The notes beneath the pieces are model-generated. The model was not told the origin of the DNA, did not search any database, and saw nothing but the letters and a program-made list of their open reading frames with translations. The position numbers and the translations under genes are program-made. From Pelobacter seleniigenes DSM 18267 (GTDB taxonomy: Bacteria; Desulfobacterota; Desulfuromonadia; Desulfuromonadales; Geopsychrobacteraceae): a DNA stretch of 64,000 nt. Shown one piece after another: positions 34,696 through 45,104 of the stretch; the first letter of the stretch is position 1; every line of letters starts with the position of its first letter. Location: NCBI RefSeq assembly GCF_000711225.1, contig NZ_JOMG01000005.1, positions 310,001 to 374,000 on the forward strand, given 5' to 3'.

Positions 34696-37311
34696 ATGTC
34701 TACAACAACACCGTTGATGCGCCAATACCTCGAAATCAAGGCTGATTACGAGGATGCCATTTTGTTTTTCAGGCTTGGTGACTTCTATGAAATGTTCATG
34801 GACGATGCCGTCCTCGCCTCCCGGGTGCTCGGCATCACCCTGACCTCCAGGAATAAAGGAGACGCCGACGCAATTCCGCTTTGCGGCGTGCCTTACCACA
34901 GCAGCCAGGGGTATATCGCTAAATTGATCGCGGAAGGGCATAAAGTCGCGATCTGCGAACAGGTTGAGGATCCCAAGGCCGCCAAGGGGATCGTTAAGCG
35001 CGAGGTGGTCAAGGTTGTTACGCCCGGCCTGGTGACCGACACCGACACCCTTGAGCCTAAAGAGAATAACTATCTGCTCGCCATTGCCGGGCAGGACAGC
35101 GGTTACGGGATTTCCCATATCGACATCACCACCGGGGAGTTTCGCGTTACCCAGGTTGAAACTCTCGCCCAGGTTGAAAGCGAACTTGGGTCGTTACGAC
35201 CGCGGGAAGTCCTGCTCAATGAAAATGAATCGGGCCGGGCAATAAAAAAACAGATTGATTCCTTGCTTGACGGATTGATGTGCAGTTTTCTCCCGGAGTG
35301 GTCCTTTGAACCGGATTATGTCCGCGAGCAACTCTGTTCGTTCTTTGGCGTCTCCGGGCTCGAATCTTTCGGCTGTCAGGAGCTGCCTGCCGCGCTACAA
35401 GCGGCGTCCGGCGTGCTCTTCTATCTGCAACAGACCCAGAAAGGCGAGTTGCGCCATATCAGGCCGCTGCAGACTTATCATACCCGCAGCTTTATGGTCC
35501 TTGATGAATCTACCCGGCGTAACCTGGAGTTGACCGCCACTTTGCTGGATGGCAAAAAAAGAGGTTCGCTGCTGGGGGTTCTGGATCGTACCGTGACCGC
35601 CATGGGCGGTCGAACCTTGCGCCACTGGATCCACTATCCGTTGATCGACCGTGACCAGATTCTGGCCCGTCAGGCTGCGGTTGCCGAACTGGTTGATGAA
35701 AGCCTGCAGCGGATTGAACTGATTGAAGCCCTGGATGGCGTCTATGACCTGGAACGGCTGAACAGTAAGATAGCCATGGCCAGCGCCAACGCTAAAGACC
35801 TGAGTGCATTGCGATCTTCCCTGGAAAAACTTCCCAAACTCGATGACCTGCTGATGCCTTTTGGTTCGACCTGTCTCAAAGAAATTCGCTCCCGGATTGA
35901 TCTGCTGCCGGAGTTGGTTGAACTGCTGGATCGCGCCATTGTTGATGATCCGCCCTTTGTCTTGCGTGACGGCGGTATCATCAAAGACGGTTATAATGAA
36001 GAACTGGACGAACTGCGAACCATCAGTCGCGAAGGGAAGGGCTGGATCGCCGGGCTTGAACAGGAGGAGAAGGAGCGTTCCGGGATATCTTCCCTGAAGG
36101 TTAAATACAATAAGGTTTTCGGTTATTTTATCGAGATCACCCGGCGCCATCTGGACCGGATACCGGAAGACTATCAGCGTAAGCAGACTCTCAGCAATGC
36201 GGAGCGATTCATTACCCCGCGACTGAAGGAATATGAGGCCAAGGTCCTTGGTGCGGAAGAGCGGATGATCGATCTGGAGTTCAATCTGTTCCAGGAGATT
36301 CGTCTGACTGCTGCTACGGAAAGTCGACGTATTCAGCAAAGTGCGGAAGCGCTTGCCGAGCTCGATGCCCTGCTGTCTCTTGCCGATCTTGCCCATGAAC
36401 GCAACTATGTTGCTCCGCAGATCGACGATTCCGGGATCATCCGGATCGAAGCCGGCCGCCATCCCGTTGTCGAGGGCATGCCTTTGAAAGAGGCCTTTGT
36501 TCCCAATGACGTCCACCTCGACCTGGAGAAAAACCAGCTGCTGATCATCACCGGTCCGAACATGGCCGGTAAGTCGACTTTTATGCGTCAGGTGGCCCTG
36601 ATTACCCTGATGGCTCAGCTGGGTAGCTTCGTTCCTGCAGAAAGTGCCCGTATCGGCGTGGTCGACCGCATCTTTACTCGCGTCGGAGCTAGTGATAATC
36701 TGGCCAGAGGGCAATCGACGTTCATGGTCGAAATGAATGAAACTGCCAACATTCTGCGTCACGCGACCTCACGCAGTCTGATTATTCTGGACGAAATCGG
36801 TCGCGGCACTTCGACCTTTGACGGCATTAGCATTGCCTGGGCGGTTGCGGAATATCTCCATGATAATGCCCAGGTTGCCGCCAAGACCCTGTTTGCAACC
36901 CATTATCACGAGTTGACCGATCTGGCCCTGACTCGCGGTCGGATTAAAAACTACAACGTAGCGGTCAAAGAGTGGAATGACCAGATTATCTTTTTGCGAA
37001 AGATTGTCTCCGGAGGAGCCAGCAGGTCGTACGGAATTCAAGTCGGCAGACTGGCCGGGTTGCCGGACACGGTCATCAGCCGCGCCAAGGAGATCTTGCG
37101 CAACCTGGAGGCCGGGGAATTCATCCGGGCAGGCGAACCGCGCCTGGGCGGCAGTGAAAAGAGCCCGAAAAAACCGGAAAACACCCAGCTGTCCCTGTTT
37201 AATACCGGGCTAGAGGACGCTTTTCGTGCCCGCCTGGAAAGCATCGATCTGAGCAACACGACGCCGTTGGAAGCAATGAATATTCTGGACGATCTGAAAA
37301 AGTTACTGTGA
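34696..37311 (+). CDS. mutS: DNA mismatch repair protein MutS
   Basis: 871 residues. Start at ATG 34696 gives the canonical N-terminus ([18 protein letters not shown]) with the mismatch-binding Phe-x-Glu motif in RLGDFYEMF. Following are connector, core/lever and clamp domains, then the C-terminal ABC ATPase: Walker [10 protein letters not shown] (~residue 620), Walker [17 protein letters not shown], and the helix-turn-helix dimer region with [12 protein letters not shown]. The C-terminal tail carries a QLSLF clamp-binding-like motif (TQLSLFNT). It recognises mismatches and recruits MutL. First gene of a compact plus-strand run through 45450. Confidence 0.97.
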   Translation: MSTTTPLMRQYLEIKADYEDAILFFRLGDFYEMFMDDAVLASRVLGITLTSRNKGDADAIPLCGVPYHSSQGYIAKLIAEGHKVAICEQVEDPKAAKGIVKREVVKVVTPGLVTDTDTLEPKENNYLLAIAGQDSGYGISHIDITTGEFRVTQVETLAQVESELGSLRPREVLLNENESGRAIKKQIDSLLDGLMCSFLPEWSFEPDYVREQLCSFFGVSGLESFGCQELPAALQAASGVLFYLQQTQKGELRHIRPLQTYHTRSFMVLDESTRRNLELTATLLDGKKRGSLLGVLDRTVTAMGGRTLRHWIHYPLIDRDQILARQAAVAELVDESLQRIELIEALDGVYDLERLNSKIAMASANAKDLSALRSSLEKLPKLDDLLMPFGSTCLKEIRSRIDLLPELVELLDRAIVDDPPFVLRDGGIIKDGYNEELDELRTISREGKGWIAGLEQEEKERSGISSLKVKYNKVFGYFIEITRRHLDRIPEDYQRKQTLSNAERFITPRLKEYEAKVLGAEERMIDLEFNLFQEIRLTAATESRRIQQSAEALAELDALLSLADLAHERNYVAPQIDDSGIIRIEAGRHPVVEGMPLKEAFVPNDVHLDLEKNQLLIITGPNMAGKSTFMRQVALITLMAQLGSFVPAESARIGVVDRIFTRVGASDNLARGQSTFMVEMNETANILRHATSRSLIILDEIGRGTSTFDGISIAWAVAEYLHDNAQVAAKTLFATHYHELTDLALTRGRIKNYNVAVKEWNDQIIFLRKIVSGGASRSYGIQVGRLAGLPDTVISRAKEILRNLEAGEFIRAGEPRLGGSEKSPKKPENTQLSLFNTGLEDAFRARLESIDLSNTTPLEAMNILDDLKKLL

Positions 37312-37313
37312 GA

Positions 37314-39011
37314 ATGAAGACAAAATATATTCTGCCCTTGATCGTGACGATTTTACTCCTCGCAGGCCTGGTAACAACAGGTTTAGCCGAGAGCTATGCC
37401 GCCATCAGGGAAGATTATCTGCAATTAAGTCAGTCGTCCCAACTGCAGCGGCAGCGCAGCAATTGGGACAATCTCATTCAGCGGTTTGAGCGCTTTATCA
37501 AAAACAACCCGCAAGATTCTGAGGTTGATAAGGCTTGCTTCCTGCTGGGGAAAACCTGGGATGGTTTATCCAAAGCTTCGGGCAGTTCACGTGATGCCCG
37601 GGAGGCGGTCAATGCTTATCTGACCATGGCAGATCGCTTTCCGACCAATGCCTTGGCGGATGACGCCCTGTTTCTGGCCGGGCAGGCTGCCGAATATCGG
37701 CTCGACGATAAAACCCGTGCTTTTCAAATATACCGCAAGTTGATCACGGATCTGCCTGAGGGTGATATGGTTGGGGCTGCCAGGGAACGCTTGGCAAAGT
37801 TGCGACCCGGACAGGGTAATTCCACCCAAGAGGAGGAGGACGACTATCAGGCGGTCGGCGAAGCCCCGCGCCTGGAGCGCATCCGTTTCTGGAGCGGCCC
37901 GGAATATACCCGGGTGGTTCTGGATCTGACCGCGCCGGTGGTTGCCCGCCCGAATTATCTCAAAGGTGATAATCCGCGCCTGTATTTTGATCTTTTGTAT
38001 ACCGATTTAGAGGCGGGGTTACCAGCGAGTTTGCCGATCAACAACGGCCTTATCCAACGGATCCGCACCAGCCGCTTTGATGAACAACGCTCGCGCGTGG
38101 TTCTAGACCTCGATCATGTCGCGGATTATGAATTGATTACCCTGAACAATCCGAATCGATTGGTTATCGATGTCAAAGGACAGCCGACCAAGGCCGCATT
38201 TACCGCTCCTCCGGGCAGCACCGGAGCCGGCGCTAGTGCCCTTGATGATTCCATCAGCTCAATCCTTGATCAATCAAAGGATGTCAGCCCGGTTTTGCAT
38301 ATTCCCCAGGAAACCCGCGATGAAGGGATCCGCCTGATTGTGGTCGATGCCGGCCACGGCGGCAAGGACCCGGGGGCCATTGGGCCGAACAACATCATGG
38401 AGAAAGATGTCACGCTTGCAATGGCCAAGTCCCTGGCCGAAGTGCTCCGTCAGCAGCTGGGGGTCAAGGTCATGTTGACCCGATCGGATGACCGTTTCCT
38501 GGAACTGCGGGAAAGAACCGATTTCGCAAACCGGGTCGGGGCGGATCTGTTTATCTCCTTGCATGCCAATGCCAGTCACAGTCACGGCGCTTATGGTGTC
38601 GAGACCTATTTTCTCAACCTCTCCAAAAACAATCAAGCCGCAGAGGTCGCCGCTCGTGAGAACGGCACCTCGTTACAGGAGGTCGGCAACCTTGAGGCGA
38701 TCCTCTTCGATCTGATGGCCAACGCCAAGATCAACGAATCCAGCCGGCTTGCCGCTGAAGTACAGCAGGCACTGATGTCCGGCTTGAAACCTCACTACAG
38801 TAAAATCAGGGACCTTGGCGTCAAGCAGGGGCCTTTTCATGTTCTGCTTGGGGCAACCATGCCTTCCGTACTGGTTGAGGCTGCTTTTATCAGTAATCCC
38901 CGCGAAGAAAAACGACTCGTCTCCAGTGGCTACCAGAATCGCGTTGCTGCGGCCATTGTCAAAGGCGTTAAACATTATTCCGCAGCAATGGACCAGGTTG
39001 CCAAACGATGA
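37314..39011 (+). CDS. amiC: N-acetylmuramoyl-L-alanine amidase with TPR-like and AMIN domains
   Basis: 565 residues from ATG 37314 (a GTG at 37308 overlapping the mutS stop is also possible). Signal peptide: MKTKYILPLIVTILLLAGLVTTGLAES. Residues ~25-165 are a TPR-like helical region with SEVDKACFLLGK and FLAGQAAEYRLDDKTRAF repeats. An AMIN domain follows (residues ~180-290, RIRFWSGPEYTRVVLDL), which targets the enzyme to the septum. The C-terminal Amidase_3 domain (~340-560) has the zinc ligands in VVDAGHGGKDPGA (His), EKDVTL (Glu), and SLHANASHSH (His), and the catalytic Glu in VLVEAAFISN. It cleaves peptidoglycan stem peptides for daughter-cell separation, in the periplasm. Stop overlaps glnD by 4 bp. 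Confidence 0.92.
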   Translation: MKTKYILPLIVTILLLAGLVTTGLAESYAAIREDYLQLSQSSQLQRQRSNWDNLIQRFERFIKNNPQDSEVDKACFLLGKTWDGLSKASGSSRDAREAVNAYLTMADRFPTNALADDALFLAGQAAEYRLDDKTRAFQIYRKLITDLPEGDMVGAARERLAKLRPGQGNSTQEEEDDYQAVGEAPRLERIRFWSGPEYTRVVLDLTAPVVARPNYLKGDNPRLYFDLLYTDLEAGLPASLPINNGLIQRIRTSRFDEQRSRVVLDLDHVADYELITLNNPNRLVIDVKGQPTKAAFTAPPGSTGAGASALDDSISSILDQSKDVSPVLHIPQETRDEGIRLIVVDAGHGGKDPGAIGPNNIMEKDVTLAMAKSLAEVLRQQLGVKVMLTRSDDRFLELRERTDFANRVGADLFISLHANASHSHGAYGVETYFLNLSKNNQAAEVAARENGTSLQEVGNLEAILFDLMANAKINESSRLAAEVQQALMSGLKPHYSKIRDLGVKQGPFHVLLGATMPSVLVEAAFISNPREEKRLVSSGYQNRVAAAIVKGVKHYSAAMDQVAKR

Positions 39012-41710
39012 GCATACATATCGAAGCTTCAGTCGATTCGGTTTTTGAAAACTTCCCGACCGATATCAAAAATGGTGTTGTCTCCTTTGCAAACAGCCGG
39101 GATGAGTTGCTCAAGGTTGCAACTGCGTTCCTGCAAAAACACCTCGCCCGGATCAACGAGATGAACGCCGAAGGGGCTTCGGGGCGACTGGTCGTGCAGG
39201 AGTTGACGGCTGTCTTTGATCAGCTGATCACCGTACTTTTCAAGGCCGTTTGTGCCGATCTGGATCCGCAGGGAGTTGACGGGTGCAGCCTTATCGCTCT
39301 GGGCGGCTATGGCCGCGCCGAAATGAATCCGCGCTCGGATCTGGACCTGATGTTTTTTTATGTCCCGGCGGGGGCCGATACGGCGAAAGCCCTGTCCGAT
39401 CGTATGCTCTATCTGCTTTGGGATATGAATCTCGACATCGGTTACAGCGTTCGTAACAGCAGCAGCTGTATCGAAGAGTCGCGAGACAGTACGGTGAGAA
39501 CCTCCTTGCTTGACGCGCGCTTTCTTGCCGGCAACCTGGAGGTTTATGAACACTTCAAGACCACTGTGACACCCCATGTCCTCAATCACGATACCCAGAA
39601 TTTCATCAACTGCAAACTGGAGGAGCGGGAAGAACGGCAAAAAAAATACGGCTCATCTGTCTATTTGCTCGAGCCGAACCTGAAAGAGGGGGAGGGGGGC
39701 TTAAGAGAACTGCAGGATGCGCTCTGGATCGCCAGGGTCAAGTACAAGGCCGGCAGCCTTCGGGAATTGCTCATCAAAGGGGTTTTGACAGAAGAGGAAA
39801 TCGACCAATACCTCAAAGCCCAGGATTACCTCTGGAAAATCCGCAATTTTCTGCATTTTAACAGTCAGCGCAAAAGTGATCAGCTGACCTTTGACCTGCA
39901 GGAGCAGATCGCCACCTTTCTTGGTTTCAGCAGCAAAAGCAACGGATCGGCGGTTGAACAGTTCATGCAGGCATACTACGCCCAGGCCATCAGCATCGAG
40001 CACCTTTCTTCCAGAATCATTCTTAACGCGACCCTGCGTCCACAAGGGCAGAAAAGTGTCTTCAGTTTTCTGGGCCGGCGTAACCTTGAAGATGGTTTTT
40101 ATGTGATCCGAGGGGAACTGCGTCTTAAGGATGACAACCTGCTTCTGCAGGAGCCTGCGTTGATGATGGTCGCTTTCGAATTGGCTCAGAAGCACGAAAT
40201 CAACCTGTGCATTGAGCTGAAGCAGCTGATCCGTGAGAACCTCCATCTGATCAATGACCGGGTACGCCGTTCGCGGCGGATGAACGATTCGTTCATGGCG
40301 ATCCTGCGTCATACCAAGGGGGTCGGTGAGATTCTGCGCAAGATGCACCATCTGCAGCTCCTTAACGCCTATATCCCTGAATTCAAGAATATTTACTGCA
40401 AAGTTCAGTTCGATCTCTACCATATTTATACGGTGGATATTCATTCCCTCTTTGCTATGGAGGAGATCGAAAAGTTATGGCTTGGCGAATATGCCGAAAC
40501 CCAGCCGCTGCTGACCGAGGTCGCTAACAATATCGAAAAAAGAGAATTGTTGCTGCTGGCCATCATGTTCCATGATATCGGCAAAGGCAGCGGGAAAGAC
40601 CACAGTATTCGCGGCGCCGAAATGATTCCGACCATTGCTCGGCGCATGCGTTTGAATCGGGAAGACGCCCAAAGACTGGAATTTCTGGTCATGCATCATC
40701 TGAAAATGGCGCATATCTCCCAACGTCGTGATCTTCAGGACATGAAAATGATCGCCCAGTTTGCCGAGCTGATGGGGATGAGCGAGAATCTGCGGATGCT
40801 GTTTCTGCTTACTTTTGCCGATATCAAAGCGGTCGGCCCCGAGGTTTGGTCCGACTGGAAAGGGACCTTGCTGCGGGAACTTTATGAAAAGACTTACGAT
40901 ATCATTGAAAAGAAGGATTTTTACCAGGAGCAACGTTCCGAAAAAGCCCGTAATCGAAAACGGAAAATCCGCCAGGCGCTGCTCGGCGAATTTCCCGAGC
41001 ACCGGGTCAACAAGGCTCTCAACAGTCTCAATAACCGCTACCTGATGAGCTATCGTTCCAAAGAGATCATCCCCCATTTACGGTTGGCCCTGGGGCGGGA
41101 CAAACAGACCCTGGCCATGCAAATCGAGCACAACGTAGCCGCAAGTTATACCGAGATGACCTTGGCCACCATCGACAGCCCCGGGCTGTTTTCCTATATC
41201 GCCGGCGTTCTGGCCGCTAACTCCATCAATATCCTCGGTGCCCAGATTCATACCCGGAAAACTGGAGCGGTTCTCGATATCCTGCAGGTGAATAGCCCGG
41301 TAGGTGGAATTGTCGATAAGCCGCAGAAGTGGAAGCGGGTCGAGGAAGAACTCAGCGCGGTCATTGAAGGGCGCCTGACAATTGAGAAGCTGATGGCAAA
41401 ATGTCATCAGCCGGAATATCTGAAAAAGAAACGCGATAGACCCAAACGTCCCAATAAGGTCGAGTTCGACAACGAAGTCTCGGATAAGTATACGGTTATC
41501 GATATTTTTGCGACGGATAAGGTGGGGTTGCTCTACCAAATCACTCGAACCCTCAATGAGCTGGGACTGTATATTGCCGTGTCCAAGATCGCCACCAAGG
41601 TCGATCAGGCTGCCGACGTATTTTATGTGCAGGATATCTTCGGGCAAAAAATCGTTGATCCGAAGAAAATTGAGGAGATCAAAGAGGTCATGCTGAGCCG
41701 GCTTGATTAG
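39008..41710 (+). CDS. glnD: Bifunctional [protein-PII] uridylyltransferase/uridylyl-removing enzyme
   Basis: 900 residues, typical for GlnD. Domain order: nucleotidyltransferase with IALGGYGRAEMNPRSDLDLMFF (residues ~95-117; two catalytic Asp), a GlnD PII-uridylyltransferase helical linker, an HD domain for deuridylylation (IMFHDIGKGSGKDHSIRG, ~residue 520; MHHL), and two C-terminal ACT domains (~residues 710-790 and 825-895) that sense glutamine. It uridylylates GlnB at Tyr51 when glutamine is low and reverses this when glutamine is high. glnB and glnA lie 16 kb away. ATGA overlap with the amidase gene; 5' end overlaps none further. Confidence 0.95.
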   Translation: MSIHIEASVDSVFENFPTDIKNGVVSFANSRDELLKVATAFLQKHLARINEMNAEGASGRLVVQELTAVFDQLITVLFKAVCADLDPQGVDGCSLIALGGYGRAEMNPRSDLDLMFFYVPAGADTAKALSDRMLYLLWDMNLDIGYSVRNSSSCIEESRDSTVRTSLLDARFLAGNLEVYEHFKTTVTPHVLNHDTQNFINCKLEEREERQKKYGSSVYLLEPNLKEGEGGLRELQDALWIARVKYKAGSLRELLIKGVLTEEEIDQYLKAQDYLWKIRNFLHFNSQRKSDQLTFDLQEQIATFLGFSSKSNGSAVEQFMQAYYAQAISIEHLSSRIILNATLRPQGQKSVFSFLGRRNLEDGFYVIRGELRLKDDNLLLQEPALMMVAFELAQKHEINLCIELKQLIRENLHLINDRVRRSRRMNDSFMAILRHTKGVGEILRKMHHLQLLNAYIPEFKNIYCKVQFDLYHIYTVDIHSLFAMEEIEKLWLGEYAETQPLLTEVANNIEKRELLLLAIMFHDIGKGSGKDHSIRGAEMIPTIARRMRLNREDAQRLEFLVMHHLKMAHISQRRDLQDMKMIAQFAELMGMSENLRMLFLLTFADIKAVGPEVWSDWKGTLLRELYEKTYDIIEKKDFYQEQRSEKARNRKRKIRQALLGEFPEHRVNKALNSLNNRYLMSYRSKEIIPHLRLALGRDKQTLAMQIEHNVAASYTEMTLATIDSPGLFSYIAGVLAANSINILGAQIHTRKTGAVLDILQVNSPVGGIVDKPQKWKRVEEELSAVIEGRLTIEKLMAKCHQPEYLKKKRDRPKRPNKVEFDNEVSDKYTVIDIFATDKVGLLYQITRTLNELGLYIAVSKIATKVDQAADVFYVQDIFGQKIVDPKKIEEIKEVMLSRLD

Positions 41711-41771
41711 TGTCGCACCAGCCAGCATAGCCTATGGGCTTGAGAACCAAGGGGAGCGGATTCAGGAGATT

Positions 41772-42665
41772 ATGACGGACGCACTGCTCGATAGCTATCT
41801 GGATTATCTGACGATAGAGAAGGGGCTGTCGAATAACACGGTCAGTGCTTATTATCGTGACCTCAGCGGATATTTCGCGTTTCTGAAGAAACAGCCGGGG
41901 ATCGCTTCAGCGGCAGATATCAGCCGTAGCGACCTGCTGGCCTATCTGACCGGGTTACGTCACCAGGGACTGGCGCCGCGGACCCGGGCCAGGGTGCTCA
42001 GCACCTTGCGTAGCTTTCACCGTTTTCTGGTTCGGGAAAATCATGTCAGTCATGATCCTTCCGCCCTGATCGAATCTCCCAAGATCCTGCGGGCACTGCC
42101 GAAACTGCTCTCTGCGCAAGAGGTTGAACAACTTCTTGCCGCACCGCAGGGCGATGGCAAGATCGCTTTGCGGGATCGGGCCATGCTTGAAGTGCTCTAT
42201 GCGACCGGAATCAGGGTCTCCGAGTTAATTGACCTGAGATCTGCAGATTTGAAGCTCGATATCGGTTGCCTGACTGTATTTGGGAAAGGCTCGAAGCAGC
42301 GCCTGGTGCCACTGGGGGAAGTGGCACTTGAAATTGTTCAGGAATATCTGCAGAATGGGCGGCCGAAATTATTGAAGGAGGGGCCGATTGAGGCCGTTTT
42401 CCCAAACAGCCGCGGTCGTCACATGAGCCGCCAGGGATTCTGGAAAATTCTCCGGAATCATGCTCTGGCGGCAGGGATCAACCGGCCTGTCCATCCGCAT
42501 ATGCTGCGGCATTCTTTCGCAACCCACTTGCTTGAAAACGGTGCGGATTTAAGAGCAGTGCAAAGCATGCTGGGGCATGCTGATATTTCAACGACTCAAA
42601 TATACACCCACGTTTTGCAGGAACGTTTGAAACAAATCCACCAGCAGTATCATCCACGCGGATGA
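41772..42665 (+). CDS. xerD: Tyrosine recombinase XerD/XerC
   Basis: 297 residues from ATG 41772, chosen because AGGAG stands close upstream and because the resulting N-terminus matches XerD; an ORF extension to 41703 overlaps glnD. The N-terminal SAM-like core-binding domain spans residues ~1-85 (YLDYLTIEKGLSNNTVSAYYRDL). The catalytic domain has all conserved residues: Arg in ATGIRVSEL, Lys in FGKGSKQR, H-x-x-R in HMLRHSFATHLL, His in LGHADISTTQIYTH and the nucleophile Tyr in the same segment. It resolves chromosome dimers at dif. Naming XerD rather than XerC is by similarity of length and motifs only. Confidence 0.92.
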   Translation: MTDALLDSYLDYLTIEKGLSNNTVSAYYRDLSGYFAFLKKQPGIASAADISRSDLLAYLTGLRHQGLAPRTRARVLSTLRSFHRFLVRENHVSHDPSALIESPKILRALPKLLSAQEVEQLLAAPQGDGKIALRDRAMLEVLYATGIRVSELIDLRSADLKLDIGCLTVFGKGSKQRLVPLGEVALEIVQEYLQNGRPKLLKEGPIEAVFPNSRGRHMSRQGFWKILRNHALAAGINRPVHPHMLRHSFATHLLENGADLRAVQSMLGHADISTTQIYTHVLQERLKQIHQQYHPRG

Positions 42666-42685
42666 GCAATGAGGGCGAAGCAATC

Positions 42686-43897
42686 ATGAAATATATTATT
42701 TTACTCGGTGACGGCATGGCCGACGAACCGATGGCTGAATTAAACGGGAAAACACCGCTGCAGGCGGCGCATACACCCAATATGGATCGCTTGTGTCAAG
42801 CCGGCAGCAGCGGCCTGGCGGCAACCGTCCCGGCAGGCTTCCCGCCCGGCAGTGATGTTGCCAACCTGTCGGTGTTCGGCTACAATCCGGGCGACTGCTA
42901 TACCGGACGCTCTCCGCTGGAAGCTGCCAGCATGGGGGTCGAACTGACACCGACGGATGTTGCCTTCCGATTGAATCTGGTCTGGCTGGAAGCCCATTTT
43001 GGAAAACTGTATATGGGCGATTTTTCCGCCGGGCATATCAGCACCGCTGAAGCTGACCAATTAATCCGGACCTTGCAGCAGGAGCTTGGTGGTGGCGAAT
43101 TCAACTTTTATACCGGGGTCTCGTACCGACATCTGCTGGTCTGGAAAAACGGTAAAGATCGGCTCAGTTTTACCCCGCCCCATGATATCTCCACTCTCAG
43201 CATCGAAGATTATCTGCCCCAGGGGGATGGCGCTGCCAAGTTGCTCGATCTGACCAATTCGGCCCAGATGCTGCTTAATGACCATCCGATCAATAATCGC
43301 CGCGTCCAGGAGCAAAAGGTACCGGCAAATTCGATCTGGCTGTGGGGGCATGGTCGCCGGCCGGCGATGCAGACCTTCCAGGAGCTGCATGGCTTGACGG
43401 GCTCGGTCATTTCCGCTGTTGATCTGATCAAAGGGATCGGAATCAACGCTGGGCTGAACGTTATCGATGTCCCCGGTGCCACCGGTTATCTTGATACCAA
43501 CTATCGAGGCAAAGCCGAGTATGCCGTGAATTCCCTGCGCGACAATGATTTTGTCTATGTTCATGTCGAGGCTCCGGACGAAGCGGCCCACGGCGGCTTG
43601 CTACAGGAAAAGATCGAGGCGATCGAAAGCTTTGATCGTGAGGTCGTCGGCACCATTCTGGAGAATCTGGCCACGATCGGCGATTGCCGGATTCTGGTCA
43701 CCCCGGATCATCCGACCCCGGTTAATAAACGTACGCATACGTCTGACCCGGTTCCCTATATCCTGTTTGATTCACGTCAATCCGAAGGTTCTGGGCCCAG
43801 CGGATATTCAGAGGAAAACGCTGCCCGTTGCGGCACCATCGTACCCGGTCATCAGCTGTTGTCGCTGCTGCTGGACCGGAACCCGAGCCGTTCATGA
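42686..43897 (+). CDS. apgM: Cofactor-independent phosphoglycerate mutase (ApgM type)
   Basis: 403 residues from ATG 42686 (GAGGGCGAAG upstream). Alkaline-phosphatase-fold metalloenzyme of the archaeal-type iPGM family, not the 510-residue GpmI form: MKYIILLGDGMADEPM with the metal-binding Asp, HTPNMDRL, GSDVANLSVFGYNP with the catalytic Ser (SDVANLS), VHVEAPDEAAHGG and the metal-binding LVTPDHPTPV. It interconverts 3- and 2-phosphoglycerate in glycolysis/gluconeogenesis. Its 3' end overlaps holC by 4 bp. Related homoserine-kinase-like members (ThrB2 of Bacteroidetes) exist in the same superfamily; since this window has thrC but no thrB, that alternative role is worth keeping in mind. Confidence 0.88.
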   Translation: MKYIILLGDGMADEPMAELNGKTPLQAAHTPNMDRLCQAGSSGLAATVPAGFPPGSDVANLSVFGYNPGDCYTGRSPLEAASMGVELTPTDVAFRLNLVWLEAHFGKLYMGDFSAGHISTAEADQLIRTLQQELGGGEFNFYTGVSYRHLLVWKNGKDRLSFTPPHDISTLSIEDYLPQGDGAAKLLDLTNSAQMLLNDHPINNRRVQEQKVPANSIWLWGHGRRPAMQTFQELHGLTGSVISAVDLIKGIGINAGLNVIDVPGATGYLDTNYRGKAEYAVNSLRDNDFVYVHVEAPDEAAHGGLLQEKIEAIESFDREVVGTILENLATIGDCRILVTPDHPTPVNKRTHTSDPVPYILFDSRQSEGSGPSGYSEENAARCGTIVPGHQLLSLLLDRNPSRS

Positions 43898-44331
43898 CCA
43901 CGACCCGGGTTCTGTTTGCCCGCCAGGAGAGGCCGGAAAAGGCCCGCCTGCTTTGCAGCCTGGTCGATGATTGCTTTCGCGACCGGGCACGGATTCTGGT
44001 TTTTTTACAGGATGATCAGCAGGCCATGGCCATGGACCGCTTCCTCTGGACCTGGGATAAGGGATCCTTCCTTCCCCATGCTTACGACAGCGGTGCGGTC
44101 GAGTGTGTCGACGAGCCGATTGTCATCACCTGCAAGGAAGAAAACCCGAACGGGGCCAGCGTGTTGATTATGGGAGGGGCATGTTCTCTTGGTTTCATGG
44201 GGCGTTTTGAGTTGGCCATCGATCTGGCGGAGGTCTATGATGAGACTCTACTGCAGAAGTCACGACAGCGGTTCAAAAATTACCGCGACCACGGTTTCCA
44301 ACCGGCCATGTACCCGCCACCGCAATCGTAA
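43894..44331 (+). CDS. holC: DNA polymerase III chi subunit (HolC)
   Basis: 145 residues from the ATG overlapping the apgM stop (ATGA). HolC traits: LDFVFLLQ-like LVFLQDDQQAMAMDRFLWTWDKGSFLPH (residues ~35-62), followed by PIVITCKEENPNGASVLI, and YRDHGFQ near the C-terminus. Chi binds single-strand binding protein and the psi subunit in the clamp-loader complex. No holD is visible. Family chi proteins are ~145-150 residues, so it is complete. Confidence 0.85.
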   Translation: MTTTRVLFARQERPEKARLLCSLVDDCFRDRARILVFLQDDQQAMAMDRFLWTWDKGSFLPHAYDSGAVECVDEPIVITCKEENPNGASVLIMGGACSLGFMGRFELAIDLAEVYDETLLQKSRQRFKNYRDHGFQPAMYPPPQS

Positions 44332-44348
44332 TTTCAAAGGAGTTTTCG

Positions 44349-45104
44349 TTGTTTGATAATAAACTTGCGATCGTCCTGGTCGAGCCTCAGGGCGCTCGTA
44401 ATATCGGTTCCGTTTGCCGGGCCATGCTTAATTTCGGCTTTACCGACCTGCGGCTGGTTAACCCGCAGGTGGATCATCTGTCTTTTGATGCCAGACAGAT
44501 GGCGGTTAAAGCTGCTTGGTTGCTGGAGCAGGCGAAGGTCTTTCCGTCATTGCAGGAAGCTCTGGCGGATTGTCGGCTCAGCTTCGGTACGACCCGGCGC
44601 TTCGGCCGTTATCGGGAAGGGCTGCTGCACCCTGAAGAAGCGGCTGAAAAACTTATTCCAGTGGTTGCCGAAGATCCGGCCGCGCTGGTCTTCGGGAGGG
44701 AAGACAAAGGGCTGTTCACTAGCGAGTTGGACCTTTGTCAACATTTCATAACCATTCCCACCAACGATGAGCTGCCTTCCATGAACCTGGCACAGGCAGT
44801 CGGGGTGTGCCTTTATGAGACGGTCAGGGTCGAGGGACAGATGGCCGGACGCACCCATGGCCCGCAAAAACTGGCTGGCAACCAACAGCTTGAAAGCATG
44901 TTCCAGCACATGAAGCAGTCGTTGGTCAATATCGGCTATCTCAACCCGCAGAATCCCGACCATATCTTGCGCAGCTTCAGGCGGATTTTCGGGCGCGCGG
45001 AATTGAGTGAACGCGAAGTGAGAATTTTGCGGGGACTGTTCAATCAGATCGATCTTTTTTCCGGACAGAAAATGACCAGAAAGCAAGAACAGGGTCATGG
45101 CTGA
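44349..45104 (+). CDS. trmJ: tRNA (cytidine/uridine-2'-O-)-methyltransferase TrmJ (SpoU family)
   Basis: 251 residues with a TTG start at 44349, supported by AAAGGAG 6-7 bases upstream and a family-typical N-terminus (MFDNKLAIVLVEPQGARNIGSV). SPOUT trefoil-knot methyltransferase: RNIGSVCRAMLNFGF, FGREDKGLFTSELDLC, and the SAM-binding IPTNDELPSMNLAQAVGVCLYE. The ~60-residue C-terminal extension (QQLESMFQHMKQ) is typical of TrmJ, which methylates position 32 of tRNAs. The stop overlaps orf117. Confidence 0.9.
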   Translation: MFDNKLAIVLVEPQGARNIGSVCRAMLNFGFTDLRLVNPQVDHLSFDARQMAVKAAWLLEQAKVFPSLQEALADCRLSFGTTRRFGRYREGLLHPEEAAEKLIPVVAEDPAALVFGREDKGLFTSELDLCQHFITIPTNDELPSMNLAQAVGVCLYETVRVEGQMAGRTHGPQKLAGNQQLESMFQHMKQSLVNIGYLNPQNPDHILRSFRRIFGRAELSEREVRILRGLFNQIDLFSGQKMTRKQEQGHG

